DNA from: Rhodoferax sp. | GTDB lineage: Bacteria > Pseudomonadota > Gammaproteobacteria > Burkholderiales > Burkholderiaceae_C | Reading direction: 5' to 3' | Length of the DNA stretch: 64,000 nucleotides | Assembly: GCA_003133245.1 (NCBI GenBank) | Contig: PKWM01000031.1 | Coordinates: 37,341 to 101,340 of the forward strand | Shown here: positions 53,615 to 62,756 of the stretch, piece by piece | Position numbering within the stretch: position 1 is the first letter of the stretch | Layout: each line of letters begins with the position of its first letter | Position numbers and translations under genes: made by a program | The notes under the pieces: generated by a model | Seen by the model: only the letters and a program-made list of their open reading frames with translations | Database searches by the model: none | What the model was told of the DNA's origin: nothing

Positions 53615-53700
53615 TTCATCAGGCGGGTCTTTGACCACTGCACAGCGGCTGGCGCTACGCTGCTGTCAACGACATTCTTGCTGCCAGCGGTGACATCACT

Positions 53701-54177
53701 TTAACTTTGCTGCCAAGGCAAGCCGTGGTAACGCCAGCCCCCTCGTCTGCCGCGTTGCTTTTGGTTGTCTGGATCACCTTCAAAACCTTCCAAAATGTTG
53801 TAAGCCTCCAGCCCCAATTCGGTGGCACGCTGGGCGGCAGCAATCGAGCGCACACCACTGCGACACAACAAAACCAACTTTTTATCGGACGGTACGGCCC
53901 GCAACAAATCTACGTTAAAGTCGGGGTTTATTTCCATCCCCGGCCATTGTCGCCACGCCAATGCAACGGCACCTGGGATAAAACCAACCCAGGCGCGTTC
54001 AGCATCGCTGCGAACATCCATCAGGACCGCCTCGTCGGCCTGCCACCATTGGAATGCGAGTTGGGGGAAAACATCACCGGCGTAGCCCTGGGCGGGATGC
54101 ACATGCATGCTCGTTTGCAGCGCTGGCAAGTCATCGTGAGTAATAGAAGTTGGGGGAGGAAATGAATTAGGTTTCAT
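53701..54177 (-). CDS. Rhodanese-domain protein
   Basis: 158 residues, one rhodanese domain: AVLMDVRSDAERAWVGFIPG at its start and the active-site cysteine loop LLCRSGVRS, followed by YNILEGFEGDPDN. Single-domain sulfurtransferase, probably cytoplasmic. It lies next to the sulfate uptake and reduction genes, which suits a sulfur-handling role but does not define it. Confidence 0.9.
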   Translation of the reverse strand: MKPNSFPPPTSITHDDLPALQTSMHVHPAQGYAGDVFPQLAFQWWQADEAVLMDVRSDAERAWVGFIPGAVALAWRQWPGMEINPDFNVDLLRAVPSDKKLVLLCRSGVRSIAAAQRATELGLEAYNILEGFEGDPDNQKQRGRRGGWRYHGLPWQQS

Positions 54178-54226
54178 GCTGAGTTCAGGGTTGTGTGTTG
54201 GTGGCTACCCTTCCATAATGCTCGAA

Positions 54227-55243
54227 TCACCGTGCAGGTTGGTAAATCTGATCGAAGCTACCGCCATCGGCAAAATGGTCTTTATCGGCCTTGGCCCAGC
54301 CGCCAAAGGCTTGCGCTATGGTGAACAGTCTGATTTTGGGCAGTTGCTTGACGTACTTGGCCTGAAATTTTTCTGAAATCGGACGGTAGAAATTTTTGCC
54401 TGCAATGTCTTGACCATCGTCAGTGTAAAGGTATTCCAGGTAGGCCGTCGCCACGGCACGGGTGCCTTTGCGGTCCACGTTTTTATCGACGACGGCTACC
54501 GGGGGTTCCGCCAGGATGCTGAGGGACGGATAAATAATGTCGATCTTGTTGCCAAATTCTTTTTCCAGCAGGTGCGCTTCGTTTTCCCAGGAAATGAAGA
54601 CGTCGCCCTGGTTGCGTTGAGCAAAGGTGATGGAGGAGCCGCGTGCGCCCGTGTCGAGTACTGGCACGTTCTTGTACAGTGCCCGTACGAAGTCTTTGGC
54701 GCGTGCCTCACTGCCGAATTTGCGTTTGGCAAACTCCCAGGCGGCCAGGTAGTTCCAGCGCGCGCCGCCCGATGTTTTCGGGTTCGGCGTGATGACGCTG
54801 ATGCCGGGTTTGATCAGGTCGTCCCAGTCCTTGATGCCTTTCGGGTTGCCTTGGCGCACCACCAGCACGATGGTCGAGGTGTAAGGCGCCGAGTTGTGCG
54901 GCAAGCGTTTTTGCCAGTCTTGTGCCAGCCAGCTGCCGTTTTTGTAGAGCGCATCAACGTCACCCGCCAAAGCCAGCGTGACCACGTCGGCGTCCAGGCC
55001 GTCGATGACCGAGCGCGCCTGCGTGCCGGAGCCGCCATGCGACTGTTTGATGGTCACGTCCTGGCCGGTTTTTGCCTTCCAGTGCTTGGCAAAAGCGGCA
55101 TTGAACTCAGCGTACAACTCACGCGTTGGGTCATACGAGACGTTCAATAGCGAAACCGCTTGCTGGGCGGCAATGCCCAAAGCGGCAGTTGCCAACACGA
55201 CGGCAACGGTAAAAAACCTGAAAGAACGACGGCCGGTGGGCAT
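54227..55243 (-). CDS. sbp: Periplasmic sulfate-binding protein
   Basis: 338 residues: signal peptide ([20 protein letters not shown]), then [59 protein letters not shown] and [20 protein letters not shown], all Sbp/CysP sulfate-site segments. The ATG at 55243 has AGGAG 6 bases upstream. Permease genes (cysT, cysW, cysA) are not in the window. Divergent from the siroheme and sulfite-reduction genes, likely with a shared CysB-type control region at 55244-55402; I see AT-rich sequence there but no sure operator. Confidence 0.94.
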   Translation of the reverse strand: MPTGRRSFRFFTVAVVLATAALGIAAQQAVSLLNVSYDPTRELYAEFNAAFAKHWKAKTGQDVTIKQSHGGSGTQARSVIDGLDADVVTLALAGDVDALYKNGSWLAQDWQKRLPHNSAPYTSTIVLVVRQGNPKGIKDWDDLIKPGISVITPNPKTSGGARWNYLAAWEFAKRKFGSEARAKDFVRALYKNVPVLDTGARGSSITFAQRNQGDVFISWENEAHLLEKEFGNKIDIIYPSLSILAEPPVAVVDKNVDRKGTRAVATAYLEYLYTDDGQDIAGKNFYRPISEKFQAKYVKQLPKIRLFTIAQAFGGWAKADKDHFADGGSFDQIYQPAR

Positions 55244-55402
55244 GTTTGACTCCTGGAATTCACTGCAAGATTGCAAGAGAATGAATTCTGGGTGTTAATC
55301 CCTAAAATCAGAACGATTGAATTTTTGGTTGTTAATTACTAAACCGTCTATGGAAAATATTGATGCACTGGCCGGGTGCTGCGCGTCAAGAGCAAAACCT
55401 TG

Positions 55403-55774
55403 ATGCAAACCACGGCGGCCCACGGCACGATTTTGCTGGCACATGGTTCACGCGATCCTTTGTGGCGCGGACCCATCGAGGCGGTTGCCCGTCATATCCG
55501 GGCCATTGCCCCGGTAGCCCCTGTGCGCTGCGCCTACCTGGAACTCACGGCGCCCGACCTGCCCACCTGCACCGCTGAATTGGTGACAGCGGGTGTCACC
55601 TCCATCACGGTGGTGCCTTTGTTGCTGGGCGCAGGCAAGCACGCCGGGGCCGACTTGTCGCGGCTGATGGCAGGCTTGCAAACGAGCTACCCACACATTG
55701 CTTTCACTTTAAGGCCCGCCATGGGTGAAGAGCCGCAAGTGATAGAACTCATGGCGCGGATTGCCCTGTCTTGA
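55403..55774 (+). CDS. cbiX: Short CbiX/SirB-type chelatase
   Basis: 123 residues: LLAHGSRDPLWRGPIEAVA carries the metal-binding histidine, and TVVPLLLGAGKHAGADL the second half of the metal site. This is the one-domain (short) CbiX form, which probably works as a dimer. Together with cobA next door it most likely puts iron in sirohydrochlorin to make siroheme for CysI; cobalt insertion for B12 is the other possibility. A start at 55376 is less likely. Confidence 0.88.
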   Translation: MQTTAAHGTILLAHGSRDPLWRGPIEAVARHIRAIAPVAPVRCAYLELTAPDLPTCTAELVTAGVTSITVVPLLLGAGKHAGADLSRLMAGLQTSYPHIAFTLRPAMGEEPQVIELMARIALS

Positions 55775-55866
55775 AGTGCGGGCAGCGTTGACCGGTAGCC
55801 CCGGTTCAGCAAATGTGTTCGTTATCAAAGACAATGGCACCATGTACATTGGCAAACTCCGCAACC

Positions 55867-56676
55867 ATGAACACTGGCAAAGCAACCCCCACTGAAAATA
55901 ACCCTCGCAGCCCTGCCAACATTGGCACATGCAGCCTGGTGGGTGCCGGCCCGGGCGACCCCGAACTGCTGACCCTCAAGGCCCTCAAAGCGATTCAGGC
56001 GGCCACCGTGCTGCTGGTCGATGACTTGGTCAGCGATGCCGTTCTGGCGCTGGCCGCGCCCACCGCCCGCATCGTCCACGTCGGCAAGCGCGGTGGTTGC
56101 ACATCAACGCCACAGGCCTTCGTTGAAAAACTGACGCTCATGGCCGTGCGCGACGGCCAGACCGTGGTGCGCCTCAAGGGTGGCGACCCTCTGGTGTTCG
56201 GTCGCGGCGGCGAAGAGTTGGCGCACTTGCAGGCGGCAGGCATACGCGTGGAGGTTATCAACGGCATCACCGCCGGCTTCGCCGCGGCAACCTCCCTGGG
56301 CGTTTCACTGACACACAGAAACCATGCGCATGGCGTGGTATTCATCACCGGTCACGCCCGGCCCGGCGACGCCGCTACCGATTGGAAAGCACTGGCGGCC
56401 ACCGCACACAGCGCCCGCCTCACGCTGGTCATCTACATGGGCCTGAGCAATGCCGCCCATATTCAAAGCGAGCTGCTGCACGGCCTGCCCGCCGACACAC
56501 CGGCGGCGGTGCTGCAAAACGTCAGCCTGCCGGGTCAGCGCTGTGCCTGCACCACCTTGGGCGCGCTGCACACGACGATTGAAAGAGAGCAACTGGCAAG
56601 CCCTTGCATCATGGTCATAGGTGATGTGCTGCACGGCCTGATGCAACTGCCATTGCCGGCCGCGCTCTGCGCCTGA
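55867..56676 (+). CDS. cobA: Uroporphyrinogen-III C-methyltransferase
   Basis: Two SAM methylations take uroporphyrinogen III to precorrin-2, the branch to siroheme and B12. 269 residues: SLVGAGPGDPELLTLKALKA, VRLKGGDPLVFGRGGEEL, and GITAGFAAATSLGVSLTHR. No CysG dehydrogenase/chelatase half is attached, so the next two steps must come from other proteins, one of which is probably the adjacent cbiX product. Confidence 0.95.
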   Translation: MNTGKATPTENNPRSPANIGTCSLVGAGPGDPELLTLKALKAIQAATVLLVDDLVSDAVLALAAPTARIVHVGKRGGCTSTPQAFVEKLTLMAVRDGQTVVRLKGGDPLVFGRGGEELAHLQAAGIRVEVINGITAGFAAATSLGVSLTHRNHAHGVVFITGHARPGDAATDWKALAATAHSARLTLVIYMGLSNAAHIQSELLHGLPADTPAAVLQNVSLPGQRCACTTLGALHTTIEREQLASPCIMVIGDVLHGLMQLPLPAALCA

Positions 56677-56727
56677 TTCAACCTATTGAGCGTTCCGAAA
56701 TTCACGACAACGTTATGCTCCGGGCGT

Positions 56728-56983
56728 GTGTGGGCCGAAGGATCTAGCCTCTGGGGCGCTCAGCTTCGCGGCTGTCCCCCGGCCTGCGGCCTCCTCCTTT
56801 ATGCCGCTACGCTGAACGCCCCAGAGGCCAGATCCTTCAAGCAGAGTTGGTGCGCGTCATCGCGCAAACTGCCGACGCTGCTTGCCGAAGGCGACGCAGT
56901 GGGTGGCGTAGCGAAATCAAGGAGGAGGCCGCAGGCCGGAGGACATTCGCGCAGCCACCCGCTGCGCCGCCTTCGGCCCACAC
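56728..56983. repeat. Nest of palindromes between cobA and cysI
   Basis: Three inverted pairs are nested or interlocked: GTGTGGGCCGAAGG (56728-56741) with its perfect complement at 56970-56983; 56740-56764 with 56811-56835 at 23 of 25; and 56773-56799 with 56919-56945 at 26 of 27 (core GGCCTGCGGCCTCC). No coding sequence. The rest of the 543-base gap (56677-57219) shows no gene; 57000-57219 is AT-richer and should hold the cysI promoter. Confidence 0.9.
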
Positions 56984-57219
56984 CTGCCGGGCGGGGTTTG
57001 ACATGTCATCATTTCTGGAAATATCCATAGATTCCTCAGTTGGACGCGCCCGAGTGGGCTGCTGCTCGCTACAGCGTGCACCACTGTTTGTTCCTGGGAT
57101 TTTGGTTCTATATATTCAAGGCGAATATCGTCATGATGAAAATGTAGTTCGCAATAGATAGACCTGCCCTTAGAGTCAGCCCATGCTTGATCCTGAGTTA
57201 GCCGCTGCTGAAACCTCCC

Positions 57220-58995
57220 ATGTACCAGTACACCGACTTTGACCGTCAGTTTGTGCGCAACCGGGCCGCACAGTACCGTGACCAACTGGAACGCAAGCTG
57301 TCCGGTCAGCTCAGCGACGATGATTTTCGACCCCTGCGGCTGCAAAACGGCTGGTACGTGCAGCGCTACGCACCCATGCTGCGCGTGGCGGTGCCGTATG
57401 GCGAGTTGTCCAGCGCACAGTTGCGCGTGCTGGCCCGGATTGCGCGCGAATACGACCAACCCGACGCACAGGTTTACCAGACGGCGCAAAGCACCCAGGC
57501 CAAACTCGGCACCGTCAAACTGCCCACCGGCTACGCACACTTCACCACCCGCCAGAATGTGCAGTTCAACTGGATTGCACTGACCCAAAGCGCCGACGTG
57601 ATGGATCTGCTGGCTTCGGTCAACATGCACGGCATCCAGACCAGCGGCAACTGCATCCGCAACATCACCAGCGATGCGCTCGCCGGCATCGCGCCGGACG
57701 AACTTGCCGACCCGCGGCCGTTTTGCGAAATCCTGCGCCAGTGGAGCACGCTGCATCCCGAGTTTGCGTTTTTGCCGCGCAAATTCAAGATCGCCGTCTC
57801 GGGCGCCCGGGAAGATCGCGCCGCCACCGCCTGGCACGACATTGGCCTGCATCTGCGGCACGACCAGGAGGGCCAGTTGGGCTTCAAGGTGCTGATAGGC
57901 GGCGGCATGGGTCGAACGCCGCTGATTGCCAGCACGCTACGCGAGTTTCTGCCCTGGCATCAGATCCTGAACTACCTGGAAGCCGTGGTCCGCGCCTACA
58001 ACCGTTGGGGCCGCCGCGACAATCTGTACAAGGCCCGCATCAAAATTCTGGTCAAGGCCGAAGGCCAGGCTTTCATAGATGAAGTCGAAGCCGAGTACCG
58101 GCAGATTGTCGAGCTCGACGGCGCGCCGCACACCATCACGCAGACCGAGCTTGACCGGGTTACTGCGTCCTTTGTGCCACCCGAGCTGGACCAGGCCGGG
58201 TCGGCAGCGACGCAAACCAAGGTGGTTGCTTTGTCCGACAATGAAAAGCCCGAGTACGGCCGCTGGCTGCAACAAAACGTGGCCGGCCACAAGAACGCTG
58301 AACTGCGCGCCGTGACCCTGTCGTTCAAGCGCCTGGGTTACGCCCCCGGTGACGCTACGGCCGATCAACTCGAAACCGCGGCGCGGCTGGCCGATCTTTT
58401 TTCAGCCGGCGAGGCGCGTGTCACGCACAACCAGAACCTGCTGCTGCCCTGGGTGCACCATGGGCAACTGCCCGACCTGTGGCGCGCGGCCCGCGCAGCG
58501 GGTCTGGCCCGTGCCAACATCGGCCTGCTGACCGACATGATCGCCTGCCCGGGCGGCGATTTCTGCGCGCTGGCCAATGCCCGCTCGATTCCGATTGCGC
58601 AGGCGATTGCCGAGCGCTACCAGGATATGGACGAACTGCACGACCTGGGCGAAATCGATTTGCACATCAGCGGCTGCATCAACTCCTGCGGCCACCACCA
58701 CAGTGGCCATATCGGTATTTTGGGCGTGGACAAGGACGGGCGCGAGTGGTACCAGGTGTCACTGGGCGGCTCGGACGGCTCCACCCTGAGCGGCACGCCG
58801 GTTGCCGGCAAAGTGCTTGGCCCCTCATTTGGCGCGGCCGAAGTGCCCGCTGTGATTGAAGCGCTGCTGGACACGTACCGCCGCGAGCGCCAGAACGGCG
58901 AGACTTTTATGGCGACCTTTAGGCGTATCGATATTGAGCCGTTCAAAGCCGCGGCCAACAGCGTGCGCCAGACCGCAAGCGCCGAATTGACCTGA
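57220..58995 (+). CDS. cysI: Sulfite reductase hemoprotein (nitrite/sulfite reductase family)
   Basis: Six-electron reduction of sulfite to sulfide on siroheme and a [4Fe-4S] cluster. 591 residues: siroheme-site TTRQNVQFNWI and TSGNCIRNITSD, and the cluster cysteines in ACPGGDFCALA and SGCINSCGHHH. No CysJ flavoprotein gene is next to it, so electrons probably come from ferredoxin or another reductase. First gene of a run with DUF934, cysH, cysD and cysN. Confidence 0.95.
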   Translation: MYQYTDFDRQFVRNRAAQYRDQLERKLSGQLSDDDFRPLRLQNGWYVQRYAPMLRVAVPYGELSSAQLRVLARIAREYDQPDAQVYQTAQSTQAKLGTVKLPTGYAHFTTRQNVQFNWIALTQSADVMDLLASVNMHGIQTSGNCIRNITSDALAGIAPDELADPRPFCEILRQWSTLHPEFAFLPRKFKIAVSGAREDRAATAWHDIGLHLRHDQEGQLGFKVLIGGGMGRTPLIASTLREFLPWHQILNYLEAVVRAYNRWGRRDNLYKARIKILVKAEGQAFIDEVEAEYRQIVELDGAPHTITQTELDRVTASFVPPELDQAGSAATQTKVVALSDNEKPEYGRWLQQNVAGHKNAELRAVTLSFKRLGYAPGDATADQLETAARLADLFSAGEARVTHNQNLLLPWVHHGQLPDLWRAARAAGLARANIGLLTDMIACPGGDFCALANARSIPIAQAIAERYQDMDELHDLGEIDLHISGCINSCGHHHSGHIGILGVDKDGREWYQVSLGGSDGSTLSGTPVAGKVLGPSFGAAEVPAVIEALLDTYRRERQNGETFMATFRRIDIEPFKAAANSVRQTASAELT

Positions 58996-59009
58996 ATGAA
59001 ATAGACACC

Positions 59010-59402
59010 ATGAAATTGATAGCTGCTCACACCCTTGCAACAGAAGCCCAAGACCACAAGGTGGTTGCGCTGGTCAACGACGAAGACCCCCGCAGCTTGC
59101 GTCTTGACGGCGTTGACCGCATCGACCTGACGTTCCCCAAATTTACCGACGGCCGCGCTTTCAGCCAGGCGTTTCTGCTGCGCCGCCGTCTGGGTTTCAA
59201 GGGCGAGATTCGCGCTACCGGCGACGTGCTGATTGACCAGCTGGTGCAGATGCAGCGCAGCGGTTTTGATGCGGCGGTGTTGCGCGAGGATCAGAACATG
59301 GACTTTGCGCAGCGCCAGTTTGACCGCTACCAGGCGTTTTACCAGGGCGACGCGGTGACCCCCGGCCAACACCGTGCCGTACATTCTTCAGACCCGTCAT
59401 GA
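59010..59402 (+). CDS. DUF934 family protein, sulfite-reduction accessory
   Basis: 130 residues: ALVNDEDPRSLRLDGVDRID and FPKFTDGRAFSQAFLLRRRL fit DUF934, a family found almost only beside cysI and cysH in betaproteobacteria. No cofactor motif is seen. Probably needed for sulfite reduction, but its reaction is not established. Overlaps cysH by 4 bases. Confidence 0.9.
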   Translation: MKLIAAHTLATEAQDHKVVALVNDEDPRSLRLDGVDRIDLTFPKFTDGRAFSQAFLLRRRLGFKGEIRATGDVLIDQLVQMQRSGFDAAVLREDQNMDFAQRQFDRYQAFYQGDAVTPGQHRAVHSSDPS

Positions 59403-60175
59403 ACGCCATCGAACTCAATGCCCGCGCTTCGGACGACTTTGACGCCAAGCTGGCAGCGACCCGTGCCTTGCTGCAGCAGGCCGCGCGCGACTATGCACCG
59501 CTGGCAGCCGGCGCTGGCGCGCGCATCAGCCAGGCCTCCAGTCTGGGCGCTGAAGACGTGGTCATCAGCCACCTGATCAACGCGCTGCAGATCAACATCG
59601 GCATCTTTGTGCTGGAGACCGGCATGCTGCACCCGCAGACGCTTGAATTGCTGGCCCGGCTCAAGGCCTCTTCCCGCGCACCGGTCGAGGTATTTTCCCC
59701 GGCCCCCGAGGCAGTCGAGCAGTTCCTGACGCAAGAAGGAAACGACGCGATGTACAAAAGCTTAGCCTTGCGCAAAGCCTGCTGCAAGCTGCGCAAGGTG
59801 GAGCCGCTCGCGCGTGCGCTGGCGGGCAAGGACGCCTGGATCACCGGCCTGCGCCGCGAGCAATCGCTTGCGCGGGCCGAGGTGTCCCTGATAGACACCA
59901 GCGACGCCGCGTACGTCAAGATCAACCCCCTGGCCAACTGGACCTGGGGCGATGTTTGGCATTTCATCGGCATCGACCGTATCGCCTACAACCCGTTGCA
60001 CGATCAGTTCTTTCCCAGCATCGGCTGCGCGCCCTGCACCCGCGCCATCAGCCTGGGGGAAGACTTTCGTGCCGGGCGCTGGTGGTGGGAAGATGAGTCT
60101 GCCAAGGAGTGCGGCCTGCACATTGCAGGCACGCCTTCCCTTGAACAAGCCCAGGGCGAACGGAGTGCACCATGA
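59399..60175 (+). CDS. cysH: Adenosine 5'-phosphosulfate (APS) reductase
   Basis: Reduces activated sulfate to sulfite with thioredoxin. 258 residues: ASSLGAEDVVISHL, WITGLRREQS, and four cluster cysteines in ACCKLRKVEPL and GCAPCTR, plus the catalytic cysteine in KECGLH. The CC ... CxxC set marks the [4Fe-4S] APS-using type rather than the PAPS type, so no APS kinase (CysC) is required; none is present. Confidence 0.95.
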   Translation: MNAIELNARASDDFDAKLAATRALLQQAARDYAPLAAGAGARISQASSLGAEDVVISHLINALQINIGIFVLETGMLHPQTLELLARLKASSRAPVEVFSPAPEAVEQFLTQEGNDAMYKSLALRKACCKLRKVEPLARALAGKDAWITGLRREQSLARAEVSLIDTSDAAYVKINPLANWTWGDVWHFIGIDRIAYNPLHDQFFPSIGCAPCTRAISLGEDFRAGRWWWEDESAKECGLHIAGTPSLEQAQGERSAP

Positions 60176-61143
60176 ACGCCTGCACCTCTGCCGAACTGCT
60201 TGAACCCTTGCAACCTTCTTTAAGCTGTTCTGAGCAGCATGCTCACCTGAGCAACACACAGCTGGACGCGCTGGAGGAAGAAACCATCTTCATCTTGCGC
60301 GAAGTGGCTGGCGCGTTCGAGCGTCCCGCGCTGTTGTTCTCGGGCGGCAAGGATTCGTTGGTCATGCTCAAGTGCGCCGAGAAGGTTTTTGGTGTCGGCC
60401 GCATTCCCTACCCGCTGCTGATGATTGACACCGGGCACAATTTTCATGAAGTCACCGATTTCCGCGATGCGCGCGCACGGGAGCTGCAGGCCGAACTGAT
60501 TGTGCGCAGCGTGGAAGACTCCATGGCGCGCGGCACGGTGCGCTTGGCGCATCCGCTCGAGTCGCGCAACGTGCACCAGTCCGTCACACTGCTCGAAGCG
60601 ATCGATGAGTTCGGCTTTGACGCGCTGATTGGCGGCGCCCGCCGCGACGAGGAAAAAGCCCGTGCCAAGGAACGCATCTTTTCGCACCGCGACAGCTTTG
60701 GCCAGTGGCAACCCAAAAGCCAACGGCCCGAGTTGTGGACGCTGTTCAATACGCGGCTGCAACCCGGTGAACACTTCCGCGTGTTTCCTATCTCCAACTG
60801 GACCGAACTGGACGTCTGGCAGTACATCGAACGCGAACAGATTGCCCTGCCCTCGCTTTACTACACGCACAAACGCGATGTGGTGCAGCGCAAGGGCCTG
60901 CTGGTGCCGGTGACGGCGTTGACCCCGGCACGAGCAGGCGAAACCGTCGAGTCGCGCGACGTGCGCTTTCGCACAGTGGGCGACGTCACCTGCACCTGCC
61001 CGGTGCAGAGCCTGGCGGTCAACGCTGCTGACGTCGTGCTCGAAACACTGGCCGCGGATGTCAGCGAGCGCGGCGCCACCCGCATGGATGACAAAACCTC
61101 CGAGGCTTCGATGGAGAAGCGCAAGAAAGACGGGTATTTCTGA
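60172..61143 (+). CDS. cysD: Sulfate adenylyltransferase subunit 2
   Basis: Makes APS from ATP and sulfate together with CysN. 323 residues with the PP-loop LLFSGGKDSLVML, MIDTGHNFHEVTDFRD, GGARRDEEKARAKERIFSH, and the C-terminal TRMDDKTSEASMEKRKKDGYF-type end. Overlaps both neighbours (ATGA with cysH, one base with cysN). Confidence 0.97.
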   Translation: MNACTSAELLEPLQPSLSCSEQHAHLSNTQLDALEEETIFILREVAGAFERPALLFSGGKDSLVMLKCAEKVFGVGRIPYPLLMIDTGHNFHEVTDFRDARARELQAELIVRSVEDSMARGTVRLAHPLESRNVHQSVTLLEAIDEFGFDALIGGARRDEEKARAKERIFSHRDSFGQWQPKSQRPELWTLFNTRLQPGEHFRVFPISNWTELDVWQYIEREQIALPSLYYTHKRDVVQRKGLLVPVTALTPARAGETVESRDVRFRTVGDVTCTCPVQSLAVNAADVVLETLAADVSERGATRMDDKTSEASMEKRKKDGYF

Positions 61144-62489
61144 TGACCGCTGCAACCTTATGCGCTGACCGCGCTGCGCCGACCGAAGCCAGCGGTCTGA
61201 ATGACACTGGCGCGGCGCTGAAATTCATCACTTGCGGGAGTGTGGACGATGGCAAAAGCACACTGATAGGCCGTCTGTTGATCGACAGCCGCGCGGTCTT
61301 GCTGGACCAACTCGCCAACGTCTCCAAAAATGGTGAAGTCGATCTGGCACGCTTCACCGACGGCCTGTCGGCTGAGCGCGAGCAAGGCATCACCATTGAC
61401 GTGGCCTACCGCTACTTCAATACGGCACGACGCAAATTCATCATCGGCGATGCGCCGGGCCACGAGCAATACACCCGCAACATGGTCACCGCAGCATCCA
61501 GTGCCGATGCCGCCGTGGTGTTAGTGGATGCCACCAAACTCCAATGGCAGACCGACTCGCTAGAACTGCTGGCGCAAACCCGGCGCCACTGCCTGCTGGT
61601 GAACCTGCTGCGTGTGCCGTCCATCGTGTTTGCCATCAACAAGCTCGACGCACTGGAAGACCCGCGCCAGCCGCAGACCGAAGGCCAGTCGGCGGTGGCC
61701 TTTGCCAACATCCGTCATGCGCTCGAAGTTTTTTCCCGGGCGGCCGGTATTACTGTGACGGCGATCGTGCCGGTGTCTGCCCTCCAAGGGCATAACGTGG
61801 TCGAGCCTGCCATCGGCTGGTGCAATTACCAAGGTCCCAGCCTGTTGCAGATTCTGGAGCAGCTCCCGGTGGTGCCGGCTCAGACCGCAGCGTCTTTTTG
61901 CCTGCCGGTGCAATGGGTGGAGCAGTTTTCGTCTTCCAGTGACACGTTACAGGGGCGGCGCATTTTTTGGGGTCGCGTGGCAAGCGGCCAGGCGCGGGTC
62001 GGGCAACAAATAGCCGTATTGCCCGGCACCCAAACGGCCACGGTCACCCAGGTGCTGGGCCACACTCGACAACCCGGCGCCGTGCAGAGCGGCCACAGTG
62101 CCGGCATTGTGCTTGACCGGGAAGTCGATGTGTCGCGCGGTGACTGGTTGCTGGCGGCGGGGCCCGGCAGCGCCAACCCCAGTCGCGAGCTCCTGGCGAC
62201 GGTGGCCTGGATGGACGAAGAACCGCTGGTGGCGGGACGCGTCTATTGGGCACTGCATGGGCACCGCTGGGTCAAAGCCAGAATCAAGCGGATCGTGCAC
62301 AAGTTCGACATCGCGACATTGATGGCGGAAGAAGCCACCCAGTTGGAAGCCAATGCCATGGGTCAGGTTGAAATCTCGCTACATGAAGCCATCGTGGTCC
62401 AGCCCTACCGCCGCTCACGTCTGCTGGGCTCGCTAATTTTGGTGGACACGGCCTCGCACAAAACGGCCGGTGCCGTACTGGTCAATTAG
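61143..62489 (+). CDS. cysN: Sulfate adenylyltransferase subunit 1 (GTPase)
   Basis: EF-Tu-like GTPase that drives APS formation by CysD. 448 residues: P-loop GSVDDGKSTLIGRLL, DAPGHEQYTRNMVTAASSAD, and NKLDALED (guanine specificity). No CysC kinase domain is fused at the C-terminus, matching an APS-type CysH. Last gene of the run. Confidence 0.96.
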   Translation: MTAATLCADRAAPTEASGLNDTGAALKFITCGSVDDGKSTLIGRLLIDSRAVLLDQLANVSKNGEVDLARFTDGLSAEREQGITIDVAYRYFNTARRKFIIGDAPGHEQYTRNMVTAASSADAAVVLVDATKLQWQTDSLELLAQTRRHCLLVNLLRVPSIVFAINKLDALEDPRQPQTEGQSAVAFANIRHALEVFSRAAGITVTAIVPVSALQGHNVVEPAIGWCNYQGPSLLQILEQLPVVPAQTAASFCLPVQWVEQFSSSSDTLQGRRIFWGRVASGQARVGQQIAVLPGTQTATVTQVLGHTRQPGAVQSGHSAGIVLDREVDVSRGDWLLAAGPGSANPSRELLATVAWMDEEPLVAGRVYWALHGHRWVKARIKRIVHKFDIATLMAEEATQLEANAMGQVEISLHEAIVVQPYRRSRLLGSLILVDTASHKTAGAVLVN

Positions 62490-62756
62490 AAAAAGCAGGT
62501 CGGCCAGGTATGGCTGAGCCTACTCTTTGGCCGAGCACCGCTGAGCTTTGCTCGCCAAATGTACGCGGATGTAAGCGCGGTAACCATTACACCCAATGTG
62601 CGCTAACGCACACGCTGTCTTGTGTGCGCTAGGCAACACTCGGCGCGGCGATGTACCAAGCGAAAGCGAGTGTACAGAGCCCTTGCCTTTGAGCCGACAG
62701 TGGGCCGGTCGATCACATCGATATCCCTTCTTTTGATAAATAAATTGGATAACTAA
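62490..62756. other. Gap between cysN and the DUF3494 gene
   Basis: No gene seen. TGTGCGCTA occurs twice (about 62597 and 62633) with GCACAC between, so short stem-loops can form. AT-rich just before 62757. Confidence 0.4.

Noticed and set aside
52382..53638. 418-residue open frame antisense to hemL
   Set aside because: Mirror frame of a GC-rich gene; no start context and no recognisable domain.
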